Source: Actinomycetes bacterium (GTDB lineage: Bacteria > Actinomycetota > Acidimicrobiia > Acidimicrobiales > Ilumatobacteraceae). Taken from it: DNA of 56,451 nt. The position numbers and the translations under genes are program-made. A model generated the notes under the pieces. The model did not search any database, was not told where the DNA came from, and saw nothing but the letters and a program-made list of their open reading frames with translations. The stretch lies in NCBI GenBank assembly GCA_025356335.1, contig JANXUF010000069.1, forward strand, positions 1-56,451, written 5' to 3'. Of this stretch, positions 27,616-36,912 are shown piece by piece; positions within the stretch are counted from its first letter, which is position 1; every line of letters begins with the position of its first letter.

Positions 27616-30054
27616 ATGCGCAACACTGCTCGGGTCGTGGTCATCGGTGGTGGGGTCGGCGGAACGAGCATCGCCTACCATTTGACGAAGCTCGGATGGA
27701 GCGACGTCGTACTGCTCGAACGTGACCAGTTGACGAGCGGTTCGACATTCCACTCTGCCGGACTCGTTGGTCAGTTGCGCGGCTCGGTGACATTGACGAG
27801 CATGATGATGTACGGGGCCGAGCTGTACCGCCATCTCGGCGAGGAAACGGGCCACGACCCCGGCTGGCACGAGGTCGGCAGCCTGCGCTTGGCGTCGACA
27901 CCCGAACGTCTGGAGGAGCTTCGACGCCAGGCCGGATGGGCGAAGACGTTCGGGCTGCCGCTCGAGCTGATCTCGACGGCCGAGGCGAACGACAAGTTCC
28001 ACGGGCTGTTCGACCCGACCGACGTCCTCGGTGCGGTGTGGCTGCCGACCGATGGCTGGCTCAACCCGAGCGATCTGACGATGGCCTTTGCCGCCGGCGC
28101 ACGCGCAGGTGGGGCGGAGATCAACACGATGACCCGCGTCACGTCGATCGGTGTCGACGATGTCGACGGACGCCGCCGGGTGACTCACGTCCAGACCGAT
28201 CAGGGACGTATCGATTGCGAGTATGTCGTCAATGCTGGCGGCATGTACGCCTACGAGATCGGTCAGATGGCCGGTGTCAACGTCCCGCTCATACCGATGG
28301 CACACCAGTACGCCATCACGCGGCCGAAGCAGACCGTCCCATCGGATCTGCCGACGATGCGCGACCCGGATCGGCTCGTCTATTTCCGCGAAGAGGTCGG
28401 CGGGATGATCATGGGTGGATACGAACGTGACCCCGATCCGTGGTGCGCCGACGGTCGCATCCCGCGCGACTTCAACAACACGCTGCTGACACCGGACTGG
28501 GACCGTTTCCTGCCGCTCACGGAATCGGCGCAGACGCTCGTCCCGGGGATGGAAGACGCCGAGGTCCACTTGTTGATCAACGGGCCGGAGGCCTTCACGC
28601 CCGATGGCGAATTCATCCTCGGCGAGAGCGAGGTCGCCGGCTTCTTCGTCGCCGCCGGCTTCTGCGCGCATGGCATCGCCGGTGCCGGCGGCAACGGCAA
28701 GGTGATCGCCGAATGGATCGTCGGCGGTGAGCCGCCGATGGACCTGTGGAAGATGGACATCCGTAGGTTCGGTCAGCAGTACCGTTCCCGGCAGTTCACC
28801 CTCGCCAGGACGTACGAGGTCTATTCGACCTACTACGACATCGCCTACCCGAACCACGAACGCATCGCCGGCCGTCCGCTGAAGGTCTCGCCGGCCTATG
28901 CGAGACACCTGGCGCTCGGCGCAGCGTTCGGCGAGAAGAGCGGCTGGGAGCGCGTCAACTGGTACGCCTCGAACGAGAACACGGGGTTCGAAAAGCTCCG
29001 CCCTAGGGGGTGGGCCGGCGAAAACTGGTCGACGGCGATCGTCACCGAACATCTCGCCACCCGCACGACGGTCGGACTGTTCGACGAGTCCAGTTTCGCC
29101 AAGATCGAGGTCACCGGGCCTGGCGCCGTTGCCTTGCTCCAGGGTCTGGCGGCAAACGACGTCGACCGCACTGTCGGGTCGATCACGTACACGCAACTGT
29201 TGAATTCGCACGGCGGCATCGAATGCGACCTGACCGTCAACCGCCTGGCGGCCGATCGGTTCCTGCTCGTCACCGGCACGGCATTCGGTCGACGCGATCT
29301 CTCGTGGATCGCCGGACATGCGCCCGTCGACGGGACCGTCTCGATACGCGACGTGACGGCGTCGATGGGGTGTTATGGATTGTGGGGACCGGCGGCTGCT
29401 CGCCTGCTGGCAACGTTGTCGACGGACGACCTGTCGTTCCCGTACATGTCTTCACGGTCGATCACCGTCGGCGACGTGCCGGTCCTCGCCTCGCGCGTGA
29501 CCTACGTCGGCGAACACGGCTGGGAGTTGTATCCGTCGGCCGAATTCGCCCTGCGGCTGTGGGACACGCTGATCGAGGCAGGTGCCGGAGTCGGACTGGT
29601 GCCAGGCGGCTACCGGGCGATCGATTCGCTGCGCCTGGAAAAGGGCTATCGGGCGTGGGGATCCGACATCACCAGCGAGACCGACCCGTACTCCGCCGGC
29701 CTCGGCTTCGCAGTGCGCGGCGACAAGGAATTCATCGGCAAGGCGGCACTGCCCGCCGCTGTCGGCGGTCCGAAGCGTCTCGCCTGTCTGCTGCTCGACG
29801 ATCCCCTTTCGGTCGCTGTCGGCAACGAACCGGTGTCGCTCGCCTCTGCTGCGGGGAAGGGCAAGGTCGTCGGACGGGTGACCAGCGGCGGCCTCGGATA
29901 CAGCCTCGGAGCTTCGATCGCCTACGCCTGGCTACCCGCCGGCCACGCAACCGTCGGTACGCGCCTCGATGTCGAAGTGTTCGGTGATCTTGTCGGCTGC
30001 GAAGTTCGCGCCGAACCACTGTTCGATCCGAAGGGCACGAAGATCCGCGGCTGA
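27616..30054 (+). CDS. Dimethylglycine/sarcosine dehydrogenase-like FAD enzyme with GcvT domains
   Basis: An 812-residue enzyme of the DMGDH/SARDH family, which oxidatively demethylates N-methyl glycines and passes the one-carbon unit to tetrahydrofolate. The N-terminal DAO domain (1-370) opens with VVVIGGGVGGTSIAYHL and has STFHSAGLVG, whose His corresponds to the covalent-flavin histidine in the family. A central FAD-oxidoreductase domain (about 370-430) leads to GcvT domains (430-812) with RGWAGENWS, TYTQLLNSHGGIECDLTVNR, EHGWELYPSAEF and DSLRLEKGYRAWGSD. Length matches the family (800-850). Other family members act on N-methyl amino acids more generally. Confidence 0.88.
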   Translation: MRNTARVVVIGGGVGGTSIAYHLTKLGWSDVVLLERDQLTSGSTFHSAGLVGQLRGSVTLTSMMMYGAELYRHLGEETGHDPGWHEVGSLRLASTPERLEELRRQAGWAKTFGLPLELISTAEANDKFHGLFDPTDVLGAVWLPTDGWLNPSDLTMAFAAGARAGGAEINTMTRVTSIGVDDVDGRRRVTHVQTDQGRIDCEYVVNAGGMYAYEIGQMAGVNVPLIPMAHQYAITRPKQTVPSDLPTMRDPDRLVYFREEVGGMIMGGYERDPDPWCADGRIPRDFNNTLLTPDWDRFLPLTESAQTLVPGMEDAEVHLLINGPEAFTPDGEFILGESEVAGFFVAAGFCAHGIAGAGGNGKVIAEWIVGGEPPMDLWKMDIRRFGQQYRSRQFTLARTYEVYSTYYDIAYPNHERIAGRPLKVSPAYARHLALGAAFGEKSGWERVNWYASNENTGFEKLRPRGWAGENWSTAIVTEHLATRTTVGLFDESSFAKIEVTGPGAVALLQGLAANDVDRTVGSITYTQLLNSHGGIECDLTVNRLAADRFLLVTGTAFGRRDLSWIAGHAPVDGTVSIRDVTASMGCYGLWGPAAARLLATLSTDDLSFPYMSSRSITVGDVPVLASRVTYVGEHGWELYPSAEFALRLWDTLIEAGAGVGLVPGGYRAIDSLRLEKGYRAWGSDITSETDPYSAGLGFAVRGDKEFIGKAALPAAVGGPKRLACLLLDDPLSVAVGNEPVSLASAAGKGKVVGRVTSGGLGYSLGASIAYAWLPAGHATVGTRLDVEVFGDLVGCEVRAEPLFDPKGTKIRG

Positions 30055-30093
30055 GAGCAGCGTCCAAGCGGCCCCGTCATCCGATGCCGCCGG

Positions 30094-30126
30094 CAGGAAT
30101 CCCCGCGGCTGCTGCGGGCATTCCTG
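30094..30126. terminator. Hairpin between convergent genes
   Basis: CAGGAATCCCCGC and GCGGGCATTCCTG form a 13-bp stem with one mismatch around a 7-base loop. It sits between the dehydrogenase and the oppositely directed permease, so it may act as a bidirectional terminator. Confidence 0.6.
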
Positions 30127-30157
30127 AAAGTGCCGTGCAATCACGAACCGTGGGCGG

Positions 30158-31756
30158 CTACGCCAGCGCGTCGAGTTCGCGCTCGATCGCCTTGAGTTCC
30201 TCAGGCGTCCCCTGCACCTTCGGGCCTTTGAACCAGTTCTTGGCAGATGCGGCCCACCAGATGCCGACGGCGACGAACGCCAACACGATGAGCGGACCGG
30301 TGAAGTTGGCGGTATTGACATCGCTGCTCTTCCACCAGCGCCACGCCGGGAACAACGGAGCGAAGAAGAGGATCGTGATGAAAAAAACCCAGACGATGGA
30401 GATCCATCCGACGAGCTGCGACCACCTGCCGAGGTTCCACGGACCCTGCTGGAAATCCTTGTTCCGCAACCGCAGGAAGATCGGGATCACGTAGGCGATG
30501 TACAGGCCAACGACGCAGATGCCCGTGAGGGCGAAGAAGGCGACAGCCACACCACCGTGCTGCCACAGCGAGATCGCCCCGGTGATCGCCGAGGCGACAA
30601 CGCCGAGCCACACCGCGTTCGTCGGTGTCCTGGTCTTCGGGTTGATCTTGTGCCAGATCCGCGAACCTGGCAGACCACCGTCGCGGCTGAACGCATAGAT
30701 CATCCGGCTGTTGGCGGTGACCGACGCCATACCGCAGAAGAACTGCCCGAGCATCGTGATGAACACCAACAGCTCGACCGCCTTCGACCCGACCGAAGCG
30801 AGGAAGATGTTGATCGGCCCAGTGATGCCGGTCCCACCCAGTTCCAACAGGCGTGGCGCGCCGTCCTTGTCGTTCGGGACCGCCGAGAGGAAGGCGATGT
30901 TCAAGATCATCCCGGCGATCGCCGAGATGTAGATCGATCGGACGATCGCCTTCGGTGCGGCGGTACGTGCGCCCTTGGTTTCCTCTGACACGTGCGCCGA
31001 GGCGTCGAATCCGGTGATCGTGTACTGCGCCAACAGGAATCCGAGGAAGAAGACGTAGAGGATCGAGATCCCTCCGTGCCAGGACGAGTTGTTCTGGTAT
31101 TTGAACAGATACGACACCGGCTGATGGGTGCTCGGAGCGATGAACAGCACGGCGAAAATCACGGCAACACCGACGACGTGCCACCAGACGCTGACATCCC
31201 CGAGCAGCTTGACGATGCTGACACCGAACGTATTCAACAGCCCATGGATCAACAGCATGATCAGGAACGTGATGTACACGTGGTTGGCCGACAACGTGAT
31301 GGTCGTGCCGGCGGAGCCGTCGGCATTCTTTGACGCGTAGAGATTGATGAAAGCCAGGACATAGTTCGCCAACGCGTAGTCGACGGAGGCGATGACGCCG
31401 ATCTGACCGAGGAAGTTGAACCATCCGGTAAACCAGCTCCAGATCGGCGCGTTCTTCGTTGCCAACTTCGCCGACCAGAAGTACAGGCCTCCGGCTGTCG
31501 GATAAGCCGAGCAGATCTCACCCATCGACATGCCGACGAAGAGGGCGAACATACCCACGATCAGCCAGCCGACCGTGATCACCAGCGGGCCTCCGAATGT
31601 CGCCCCGATCCAGAACGAGGTGAAGCCACCTGCGAGGATCGAAATGATCGAGAAGCTGATCGCGAAGTTGCTGAATGTTCCCATCCCTCGGTGCAACTCT
31701 TGGGCATAGCCGAGCGAATTGAGATGCTCCCGGTCGGAGTCGATCGTCTCGGTCAT
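30158..31756 (-). CDS. APC-family amino acid/amine permease
   Basis: A 532-residue inner-membrane transporter with about 12 hydrophobic helices. Helix 1 has FSIISILAGGFTSFWIG with the GG unwound segment of the APC fold, and TM2-3 has GEICSAYPTAGGLYFWSAKL, a signature of the amino acid/choline/GABA branch (ACT family). TM6 has YTITGFDASAHVSEETKGA, the second family motif, and TM8 NSRMIYAFSRDGGLPGS. The substrate could be an amino acid, GABA, choline or a polyamine; nothing decides it. It converges on the flavoprotein dehydrogenase gene and is divergent from threonine ammonia-lyase. Confidence 0.88.
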   Translation of the reverse strand: MTETIDSDREHLNSLGYAQELHRGMGTFSNFAISFSIISILAGGFTSFWIGATFGGPLVITVGWLIVGMFALFVGMSMGEICSAYPTAGGLYFWSAKLATKNAPIWSWFTGWFNFLGQIGVIASVDYALANYVLAFINLYASKNADGSAGTTITLSANHVYITFLIMLLIHGLLNTFGVSIVKLLGDVSVWWHVVGVAVIFAVLFIAPSTHQPVSYLFKYQNNSSWHGGISILYVFFLGFLLAQYTITGFDASAHVSEETKGARTAAPKAIVRSIYISAIAGMILNIAFLSAVPNDKDGAPRLLELGGTGITGPINIFLASVGSKAVELLVFITMLGQFFCGMASVTANSRMIYAFSRDGGLPGSRIWHKINPKTRTPTNAVWLGVVASAITGAISLWQHGGVAVAFFALTGICVVGLYIAYVIPIFLRLRNKDFQQGPWNLGRWSQLVGWISIVWVFFITILFFAPLFPAWRWWKSSDVNTANFTGPLIVLAFVAVGIWWAASAKNWFKGPKVQGTPEELKAIERELDALA

Positions 31757-31876
31757 CCGAGATCACGTTCCTTTCTCTTCAGCGTCTGCCCCCACGGCAC
31801 ACCACGAAGTAGCGCATGGTTTAGCACGACTTCAGAAGGCGCCGAACCAAACGGGGTCGATTACGGTTACGGACGC

Positions 31877-33118
31877 GTGAACCTTCCCGAGATCGACCAG
31901 CACGACATCGAACGAGCCCGTCGCGCCATCGCCGGGATCGCTTCGCGGACCCCGGTGATGAACTCCGCAGCGCTCACCGATCTGACCGGCGCCGACGTGT
32001 GGTTGAAGGCCGAAAACCTGCAGCGAACCGGATCGTTCAAGCTCCGCGGTGCGCTGTCGAAACTGGATCAACTCGGTGACGCGGCCGCCAACGGCGTCAC
32101 CGCCGGCAGCGCCGGCAACCATGCGCAGTCACTGGCCTTCGCCGCGCACAGCCGTGGCCTGCCGTGCGAGATCTTCGTGCCGGTCGGAGCGCCGATTGCC
32201 AAGGTCGAAGCCGCCCGCCACTACGGGGCGACGGTCCGGGAAGTCGGCGAATCGCTGACCGAAGCGGTCGCAGCTGCGCAGCACCGGGCCATCGAAGGAA
32301 AACTGGCGTTCTGTCATCCCTACGACGACCTTGCCGTCGTCGCCGGGCAAGCGACTCTCGGGCTCGAACTGGTCGAGGACTTTGCTGATGATCTGCGCCA
32401 TGTGATCATTCCACTCGGCGGTGGCGGCTTGACTGCCGGCGTCGCCATCGCCATCAAACGCTTCGATCCGACGATCAAGGTCACTGCGGTTCAGGCAAGC
32501 GCATGTGCCCCCTATCTGAACGGCATTTCACCGTCCGGAGCAGTCGTCACACTCGCCGACGGCATCGCCGTCAAACAGCCAGGAGTGATCACCCGTCCGC
32601 TTGTCGAACACTGGGTCGACGAAATCGTGAGCGTCGACGAGAACGCCATCGCCGACGCCATGGTGTTACTGCTGGAGCGCTCGAAACTCGTTGTCGAGGG
32701 CGCAGGCGCTGTCGGCGTTGCGGCATTGATGAGTGGCCAGGTCAGTGCGGCAGGCTCCGGTCGAACCTGCGTGGTCCTCAGCGGCGGGAATCTCGACCTC
32801 AACGTCGTCAGCGGTCTGATTCGGCGCAACGAGACGCAGTCGGGTCGGCGGCTGATCCTGTTCGCCCGGATCAGCGACCGACCCGGCGGACTCGCCAGGC
32901 TGCTGACGATTTTTGCGGAGGCGCACGCCAACCTGATCGAGGTCGAACACGTCCGGGAGGGTCTGGCACTCCACGTTCGCGAAACCGGGGTGTCCGTCGT
33001 GCTCGAAGTACGCGACCCTGAACATGCCGAAGCGGTCGTCGCCGCTGCAGAGGCCGCCGGCTACGCGATCACCGTCCGCTCCTTCGCCTCCACCCGCACC
33101 TCCGCCCTGCCCTTCTGA
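31877..33118 (+). CDS. Threonine ammonia-lyase (PLP-dependent) with C-terminal ACT domain
   Basis: A 413-residue PLP enzyme that deaminates threonine (and serine) to 2-oxobutyrate. Motifs: LQRTGSFKLRGAL with the PLP lysine, AGSAGNHAQSLAFAA, the phosphate-binding GGGGLTAGVAIA, and SGGNLDLN near the end of the catalytic domain. Residues 325-413 are a single ACT-type domain (LILFARISDRPGGLARLL). The length and single ACT domain match the catabolic-like form, not the longer biosynthetic IlvA of enterobacteria. GTG 31877 is the start that leaves the whole domain; TACGGT lies nine bases upstream. The gene symbol ilvA or tdcB is not settled. Confidence 0.9.
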   Translation: MNLPEIDQHDIERARRAIAGIASRTPVMNSAALTDLTGADVWLKAENLQRTGSFKLRGALSKLDQLGDAAANGVTAGSAGNHAQSLAFAAHSRGLPCEIFVPVGAPIAKVEAARHYGATVREVGESLTEAVAAAQHRAIEGKLAFCHPYDDLAVVAGQATLGLELVEDFADDLRHVIIPLGGGGLTAGVAIAIKRFDPTIKVTAVQASACAPYLNGISPSGAVVTLADGIAVKQPGVITRPLVEHWVDEIVSVDENAIADAMVLLLERSKLVVEGAGAVGVAALMSGQVSAAGSGRTCVVLSGGNLDLNVVSGLIRRNETQSGRRLILFARISDRPGGLARLLTIFAEAHANLIEVEHVREGLALHVRETGVSVVLEVRDPEHAEAVVAAAEAAGYAITVRSFASTRTSALPF

Positions 33119-33124
33119 TAGCCC

Positions 33125-33203
33125 CGAGTACCCACCGTCCAGGCGAGTACCCACGGGTCGCCCATCGAACCACACGTACTCCGCTGGACCGCACATACTC
33201 GGC
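33125..33203 (+). repeat. Composite 19-bp repeat array, copy 2 (2 inverted units, CAT, 2 direct units)
   Basis: Inverted units CGAGTACCCACCGTCCAGG (33125-33143) and CGAGTACCCACGGGTCGCC (33144-33162), then CAT (33163-33165), then direct units CGAACCACACGTACTCCGC (33166-33184) and TGGACCGCACATACTCGGC (33185-33203). Unit length, order and the CAT junction equal those of the array at 25377-25512. It begins six bases after the upstream stop and ends 45 bases before the next start. Confidence 0.82.
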
Positions 33204-33236
33204 GGGCTGAGGAGGAGACACTCGGACCGACCCGGC

Positions 33237-33242
33237 TACGGT
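33237..33242 (+). promoter_or_regulatory. Putative -10 box (leaderless) of the YtcJ-like gene
   Basis: TACGGT, six bases (TGAGCG), then GTG at 33249. Confidence 0.5.
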
Positions 33243-33248
33243 TGAGCG

Positions 33249-34865
33249 GTGACCCGACGGACCATCTTCACGAACGTTGCCCATCCTGCCGGGGCGGGTG
33301 AGGCGATCCAGATCACGGTCGCCGACGGGTTCATCGAATCGATCGCCACGGAGGTCTTGGCGGTCGAGCGAGATCCCGATGACGAGGTCATCGACGCCGG
33401 GGGTCACAGCGTTCTGCTGGCGTTCGGCGACGGTCATGCCCACCCTCAATTCGGCGGTATCGAGGACGAGTTCGCGCCCGTTCGGGGGCACGCCACGATC
33501 GAGGCAACCGTCGACGCCGTCCGGAGCTACGCGGCACAGCATCCGGACGAGACGTGGATCCAGGGGTGGGGCTATGACCCCAGCCTCGTGCAAGACGGCG
33601 TGTTCCTGGCGGCGTGGTTGGACGAGGCTGTAGCGGATCGGCCTGTGGCCCTGCGGGCGACCGACTATCACACGGTCTGGTGCAACTCGGCGGCGCTCGA
33701 AGCCGGTGGGATCAACCGCGACACACCCGACCCGCACGACGGTGAGATCGTGCGCGATGAGTACGGAAATCCGCTCGGAACGCTGCGCGAATGGGGAGCG
33801 ACGAACCTCGTCCTCGAGCGTCTGCCGGTCCTGTCGCGTGACCGGCGGATCGCCGCACTGCGAAGGGCCACGGAGAAGATGGCGGCGACGGGCCTGACGT
33901 GGGTGCAGGACGCATGGGTCGAACCTGACGACGTTGCGACCTACATCGCAGCGCTCAACAGCGGCGCATTGCACATCAGGGCGAACCTCGCGCTGCGCGC
34001 CCAGCCGGGGGCATGGACGACGCAGGTCGATGAATTCCTCGATCTCGCAGCGGCGGTGGACGAACAGAACAGCGGTGGATGGCTGACCGCACACACCGTC
34101 AAGTTCTTCGCTGACGGAGTCATCGAAGGTGGCACCGCTGCGATGCTCACCGGCTACACCGACTGTCCATGCAACCACGGCATCGCCAACTGGGAACCCG
34201 ATGACCTGTCAACGGCGGTCACAGCATTCGATGATGCGGGCTTCCAGATCCACATCCATGCCATCGGCGACGCCGGTATCCGTATGGCGTTGGACGCAAT
34301 CGAAGCAGCACGGAACACCAACGGCATACGTGACAGTCGCCCCGTCATCACCCACGTGCAGGTCGTCGATCCGGCCGACAGGCCCCGATTCGCGGCCCTT
34401 GGCATCGTCGCCAATTTCGAGCCATTGTGGGCGCAGTTGGATTCGTTGCAGCGTGTCCTCACGCTTCCCAGGCTGGGCGAACGCGCAGACCTGCAGTACC
34501 CGATGCGCACGCTGCTGCATGGCGGCGCGCCGCTTTCGTTCGGCAGCGACTGGCCGGTGTCTGACTACAACCCGCTGCCGGGCATCGCCACTGCCGTCAC
34601 CCGCCAGACGATCGACTCGTTTCCCGAAGGTGGCTGGCTTGCCCACGAATGCCTGACGCTCGACGAAGCGATCGCCGCATACACCACCGGTTCCGCATTC
34701 CAGGCATTCCGCGACGACGTCGGTCTGGCCCCCGGCAAGGTCGCCGACCTCATCTTGCTGGACGTCGACGTCCACGCCGTCGCCCCGCTCGACCTCCACC
34801 ACGCCAAGGTTCTCGGCACCTGGCTCGCCGGCGAGCAGATCTACTCGACGGGACGCACGGAGTGA
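33249..34865 (+). CDS. YtcJ-like metal-dependent amidohydrolase (amidohydrolase 3 family)
   Basis: A 538-residue predicted hydrolase of the YtcJ branch of the amidohydrolase superfamily. The first metal motif is FGDGHAHPQFGG (HxH), followed by the family segment WIQGWGYDPSLV. Later motifs are KFFADGVIEGGTAAML (the metal-bridging Lys is lost or shifted in this family, here K of VKFFADG), IHIHAIGDAGIRMAL and LSFGSDWPVSDYNPL. Its natural substrate is unknown; relatives have been described as N-substituted formamide deformylases. Start GTG 33249 has a leaderless -10 box. It converges on the polyamine-type transporter operon. Confidence 0.82.
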   Translation: MTRRTIFTNVAHPAGAGEAIQITVADGFIESIATEVLAVERDPDDEVIDAGGHSVLLAFGDGHAHPQFGGIEDEFAPVRGHATIEATVDAVRSYAAQHPDETWIQGWGYDPSLVQDGVFLAAWLDEAVADRPVALRATDYHTVWCNSAALEAGGINRDTPDPHDGEIVRDEYGNPLGTLREWGATNLVLERLPVLSRDRRIAALRRATEKMAATGLTWVQDAWVEPDDVATYIAALNSGALHIRANLALRAQPGAWTTQVDEFLDLAAAVDEQNSGGWLTAHTVKFFADGVIEGGTAAMLTGYTDCPCNHGIANWEPDDLSTAVTAFDDAGFQIHIHAIGDAGIRMALDAIEAARNTNGIRDSRPVITHVQVVDPADRPRFAALGIVANFEPLWAQLDSLQRVLTLPRLGERADLQYPMRTLLHGGAPLSFGSDWPVSDYNPLPGIATAVTRQTIDSFPEGGWLAHECLTLDEAIAAYTTGSAFQAFRDDVGLAPGKVADLILLDVDVHAVAPLDLHHAKVLGTWLAGEQIYSTGRTE

Positions 34866-34903
34866 CGCGAGGCAGGACCGAAACCTGCGAGTGACATCGA
34901 AGA

Positions 34904-35974
34904 TCAGGTGCCGGTCATCGTGGCGGCGATCTGCGTCGTCGATTCGCCCGACCGCTTGAGCACCGAATAGACGAAACCGAGTGCTGCCATGGTGATGGCG
35001 AACAGCACGACCGCGGCGACAGCAACGAATGGTCGCACCGTTCCCTTGACAGAACTGACGACATAGACGGGAAACGTCGAAGAGCCGGCGGTCGACACGG
35101 CCGAAGCGATGATCGTGTTGTCGAGACACAAGGTGAACGACAGCAGGCCCCCAGCGACGAGCGCGGACGAGATGAGTGGCATCGTGATCTGGAAGAACGC
35201 CCGTGTTGGCGTTGCACCGAGATCTGCGGCGGCCTCCTCGAGCGATTCGTCCAGGCCGGCCAGACGAGCACGAACGATCAGCGTGACCACGGCCGATGTG
35301 TACAGCGAGTAGCCGACCCACAGCCGGAGAATGCCGCCGTTGAGGCGCCAGGTGTCATGGCTGAACGGCCCACCGAGGCGGACGAACCACCCGTTGAGGG
35401 CAACGGCATCCATGACTTCGGGAGTGACGAGGATGAGGATGATCATGAACATGAAGGCCTTCGACCACCACGCTGTTGTCCTCGCCAGACCGACGCCGGC
35501 AAGACCTCCGAAGATCACCGCCAAAATCGTTCCGCCGATCGCCGCAGTGAAGGAGTTGCGCATCGCCGGAGCAATGTTGAGTTCGACGAAGAGGTCGAAG
35601 TACCAGTGCGTCTGCAGTCCGACCACGATGACAGCGACGATGAACCCGAGCGGGCCGGCGAACGAGCGGATTCGGCGCGGTCGCAGATGCGCCGCACGCT
35701 CGATAATCCACCCGATCAAGTAGATGAAGAGGGAGATTCCGACGATTTTCTCCAACGAGCGCAACGTGACGCTGCTGTCGAACAGCGATCCCCACCATTT
35801 CGTGCCGAGGCCGTTCCAGATGACGAGTGAGTTGCCCTTGTTGAACGAGTGAGCAACGATGAAGCCGATCGGGGTGAAGAGGAAGATCAGCACCAGTGCT
35901 GTCCAGACCGCCATCGCCAGCTTCGACGGGTCGAATCCCTTGCGCACCTTTCGCGGACGGAGTGTCGCTGTCAC
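34904..35974 (-). CDS. ABC transporter permease, PotC type
   Basis: A 356-residue membrane protein with a BPD_transp_1 domain. It has a long N-terminal region with two extra hydrophobic segments (VLIFLFTPIGFIVAHSFNKG and GFIVAVIVVGLQ) compared with the 260-residue E. coli PotC. The EAA loop that contacts the ATPase is visible as LDESLEEAAADLGATPTRAFFQITMPLI. The ATG overlaps the stop of the upstream permease gene (ATGA). It is the last gene of the transporter operon. Confidence 0.88.
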   Translation of the reverse strand: MTATLRPRKVRKGFDPSKLAMAVWTALVLIFLFTPIGFIVAHSFNKGNSLVIWNGLGTKWWGSLFDSSVTLRSLEKIVGISLFIYLIGWIIERAAHLRPRRIRSFAGPLGFIVAVIVVGLQTHWYFDLFVELNIAPAMRNSFTAAIGGTILAVIFGGLAGVGLARTTAWWSKAFMFMIILILVTPEVMDAVALNGWFVRLGGPFSHDTWRLNGGILRLWVGYSLYTSAVVTLIVRARLAGLDESLEEAAADLGATPTRAFFQITMPLISSALVAGGLLSFTLCLDNTIIASAVSTAGSSTFPVYVVSSVKGTVRPFVAVAAVVLFAITMAALGFVYSVLKRSGESTTQIAATMTGT

Positions 35975-36909
35975 GCCAGACTCCCGAGACTGACTCGTCT
36001 GCGGGCTCGCAGGACCGTCATCACGACCTTGGTGACAGCACCCCCGACGATCAGGCAGACGAGCACGGCGCCGACCATCATCACCGCCATCGCCGATCCG
36101 CTCGGCCAGTTCTGGGCGGCGACGAACTGACTCTCGACCAACGCGCCGATCATGTTGCCCTTGGTGCCACCGAGGATCGTCGCCGTCACGAAGTCACCGC
36201 ACATCGGGATGAACGTCAGCAGAATTCCAGCGACGATGCCAGGGGACGCCAGCGGGAAGGTCACTTGCGAGAACGTGCGCAATCGACCCGCCCCGAGGTC
36301 CTTGCTGGCCTCGCGGAGCGGACCCTCGATGCGATCGAGGGCGACATACAACGGCAGGATCATGAAGCCGACATAGTTGTAGACGATCGCCAACTGCACC
36401 GCACCACGGGAGTCGAGGAGACTGATCGGGCCGTTGATGACATCCCATCGCTGCAGCAGTTTCGAGAGCGCGCCGTTGCCCGCCAACGGAATCCGCCACG
36501 CGAGGGTGCGGATCAAATAGCTCGTGAAGCTCGGCACGATGACCAGTGCGAGCAGGATGCCGCGCCAACGTTCCTTGACCTTGAAGGTGATGAAGTAGGC
36601 GACAGGGAGGCCGATGACGACGCACAACGCCGTGGCCAGGACCGAGATCTTGATCGTCGAACGGAAAACCTGGAAGAAGGTCTCACCGAAGGCCTGTCGA
36701 TAGTTCTGCAGGCCGAGGTGGTTCATGTCGACCGGAACGGGCAGCCTGGCGGTGTCCTTCGTGCCGAACGAGTAGAGCACGATCCACAGGATCGGGAGCA
36801 CGAAAAACGCCGCGTACCAGAGCATCGACGGTCCACTGAGAATCAGCGGACCCCAACGGCGGCGCGGTTTCGCTGCCGGAGGGGTCGACATGGCAGCCGG
36901 GGCCGTCAT
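35971..36909 (-). CDS. ABC transporter permease, PotB type
   Basis: A 312-residue inner-membrane permease with six predicted helices. EAA loop: GPLREASKDLGAGRLRTFSQVTFPLASPG. The N-terminus is a short Pro/Ala-rich cytoplasmic stretch. It starts one turn after the binding-protein gene, and its partner permease follows with overlap, so the two form a heterodimeric channel. Confidence 0.9.
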   Translation of the reverse strand: MTAPAAMSTPPAAKPRRRWGPLILSGPSMLWYAAFFVLPILWIVLYSFGTKDTARLPVPVDMNHLGLQNYRQAFGETFFQVFRSTIKISVLATALCVVIGLPVAYFITFKVKERWRGILLALVIVPSFTSYLIRTLAWRIPLAGNGALSKLLQRWDVINGPISLLDSRGAVQLAIVYNYVGFMILPLYVALDRIEGPLREASKDLGAGRLRTFSQVTFPLASPGIVAGILLTFIPMCGDFVTATILGGTKGNMIGALVESQFVAAQNWPSGSAMAVMMVGAVLVCLIVGGAVTKVVMTVLRARRRVSLGSLA

Positions 36910-36912
36910 CGA

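Noticed and set aside
34866..34903. GCAGG/CCTGC hairpin between convergent genes as a terminator
   Set aside because: Only a 5-bp stem with a 7-base loop and no T run; too weak to list.
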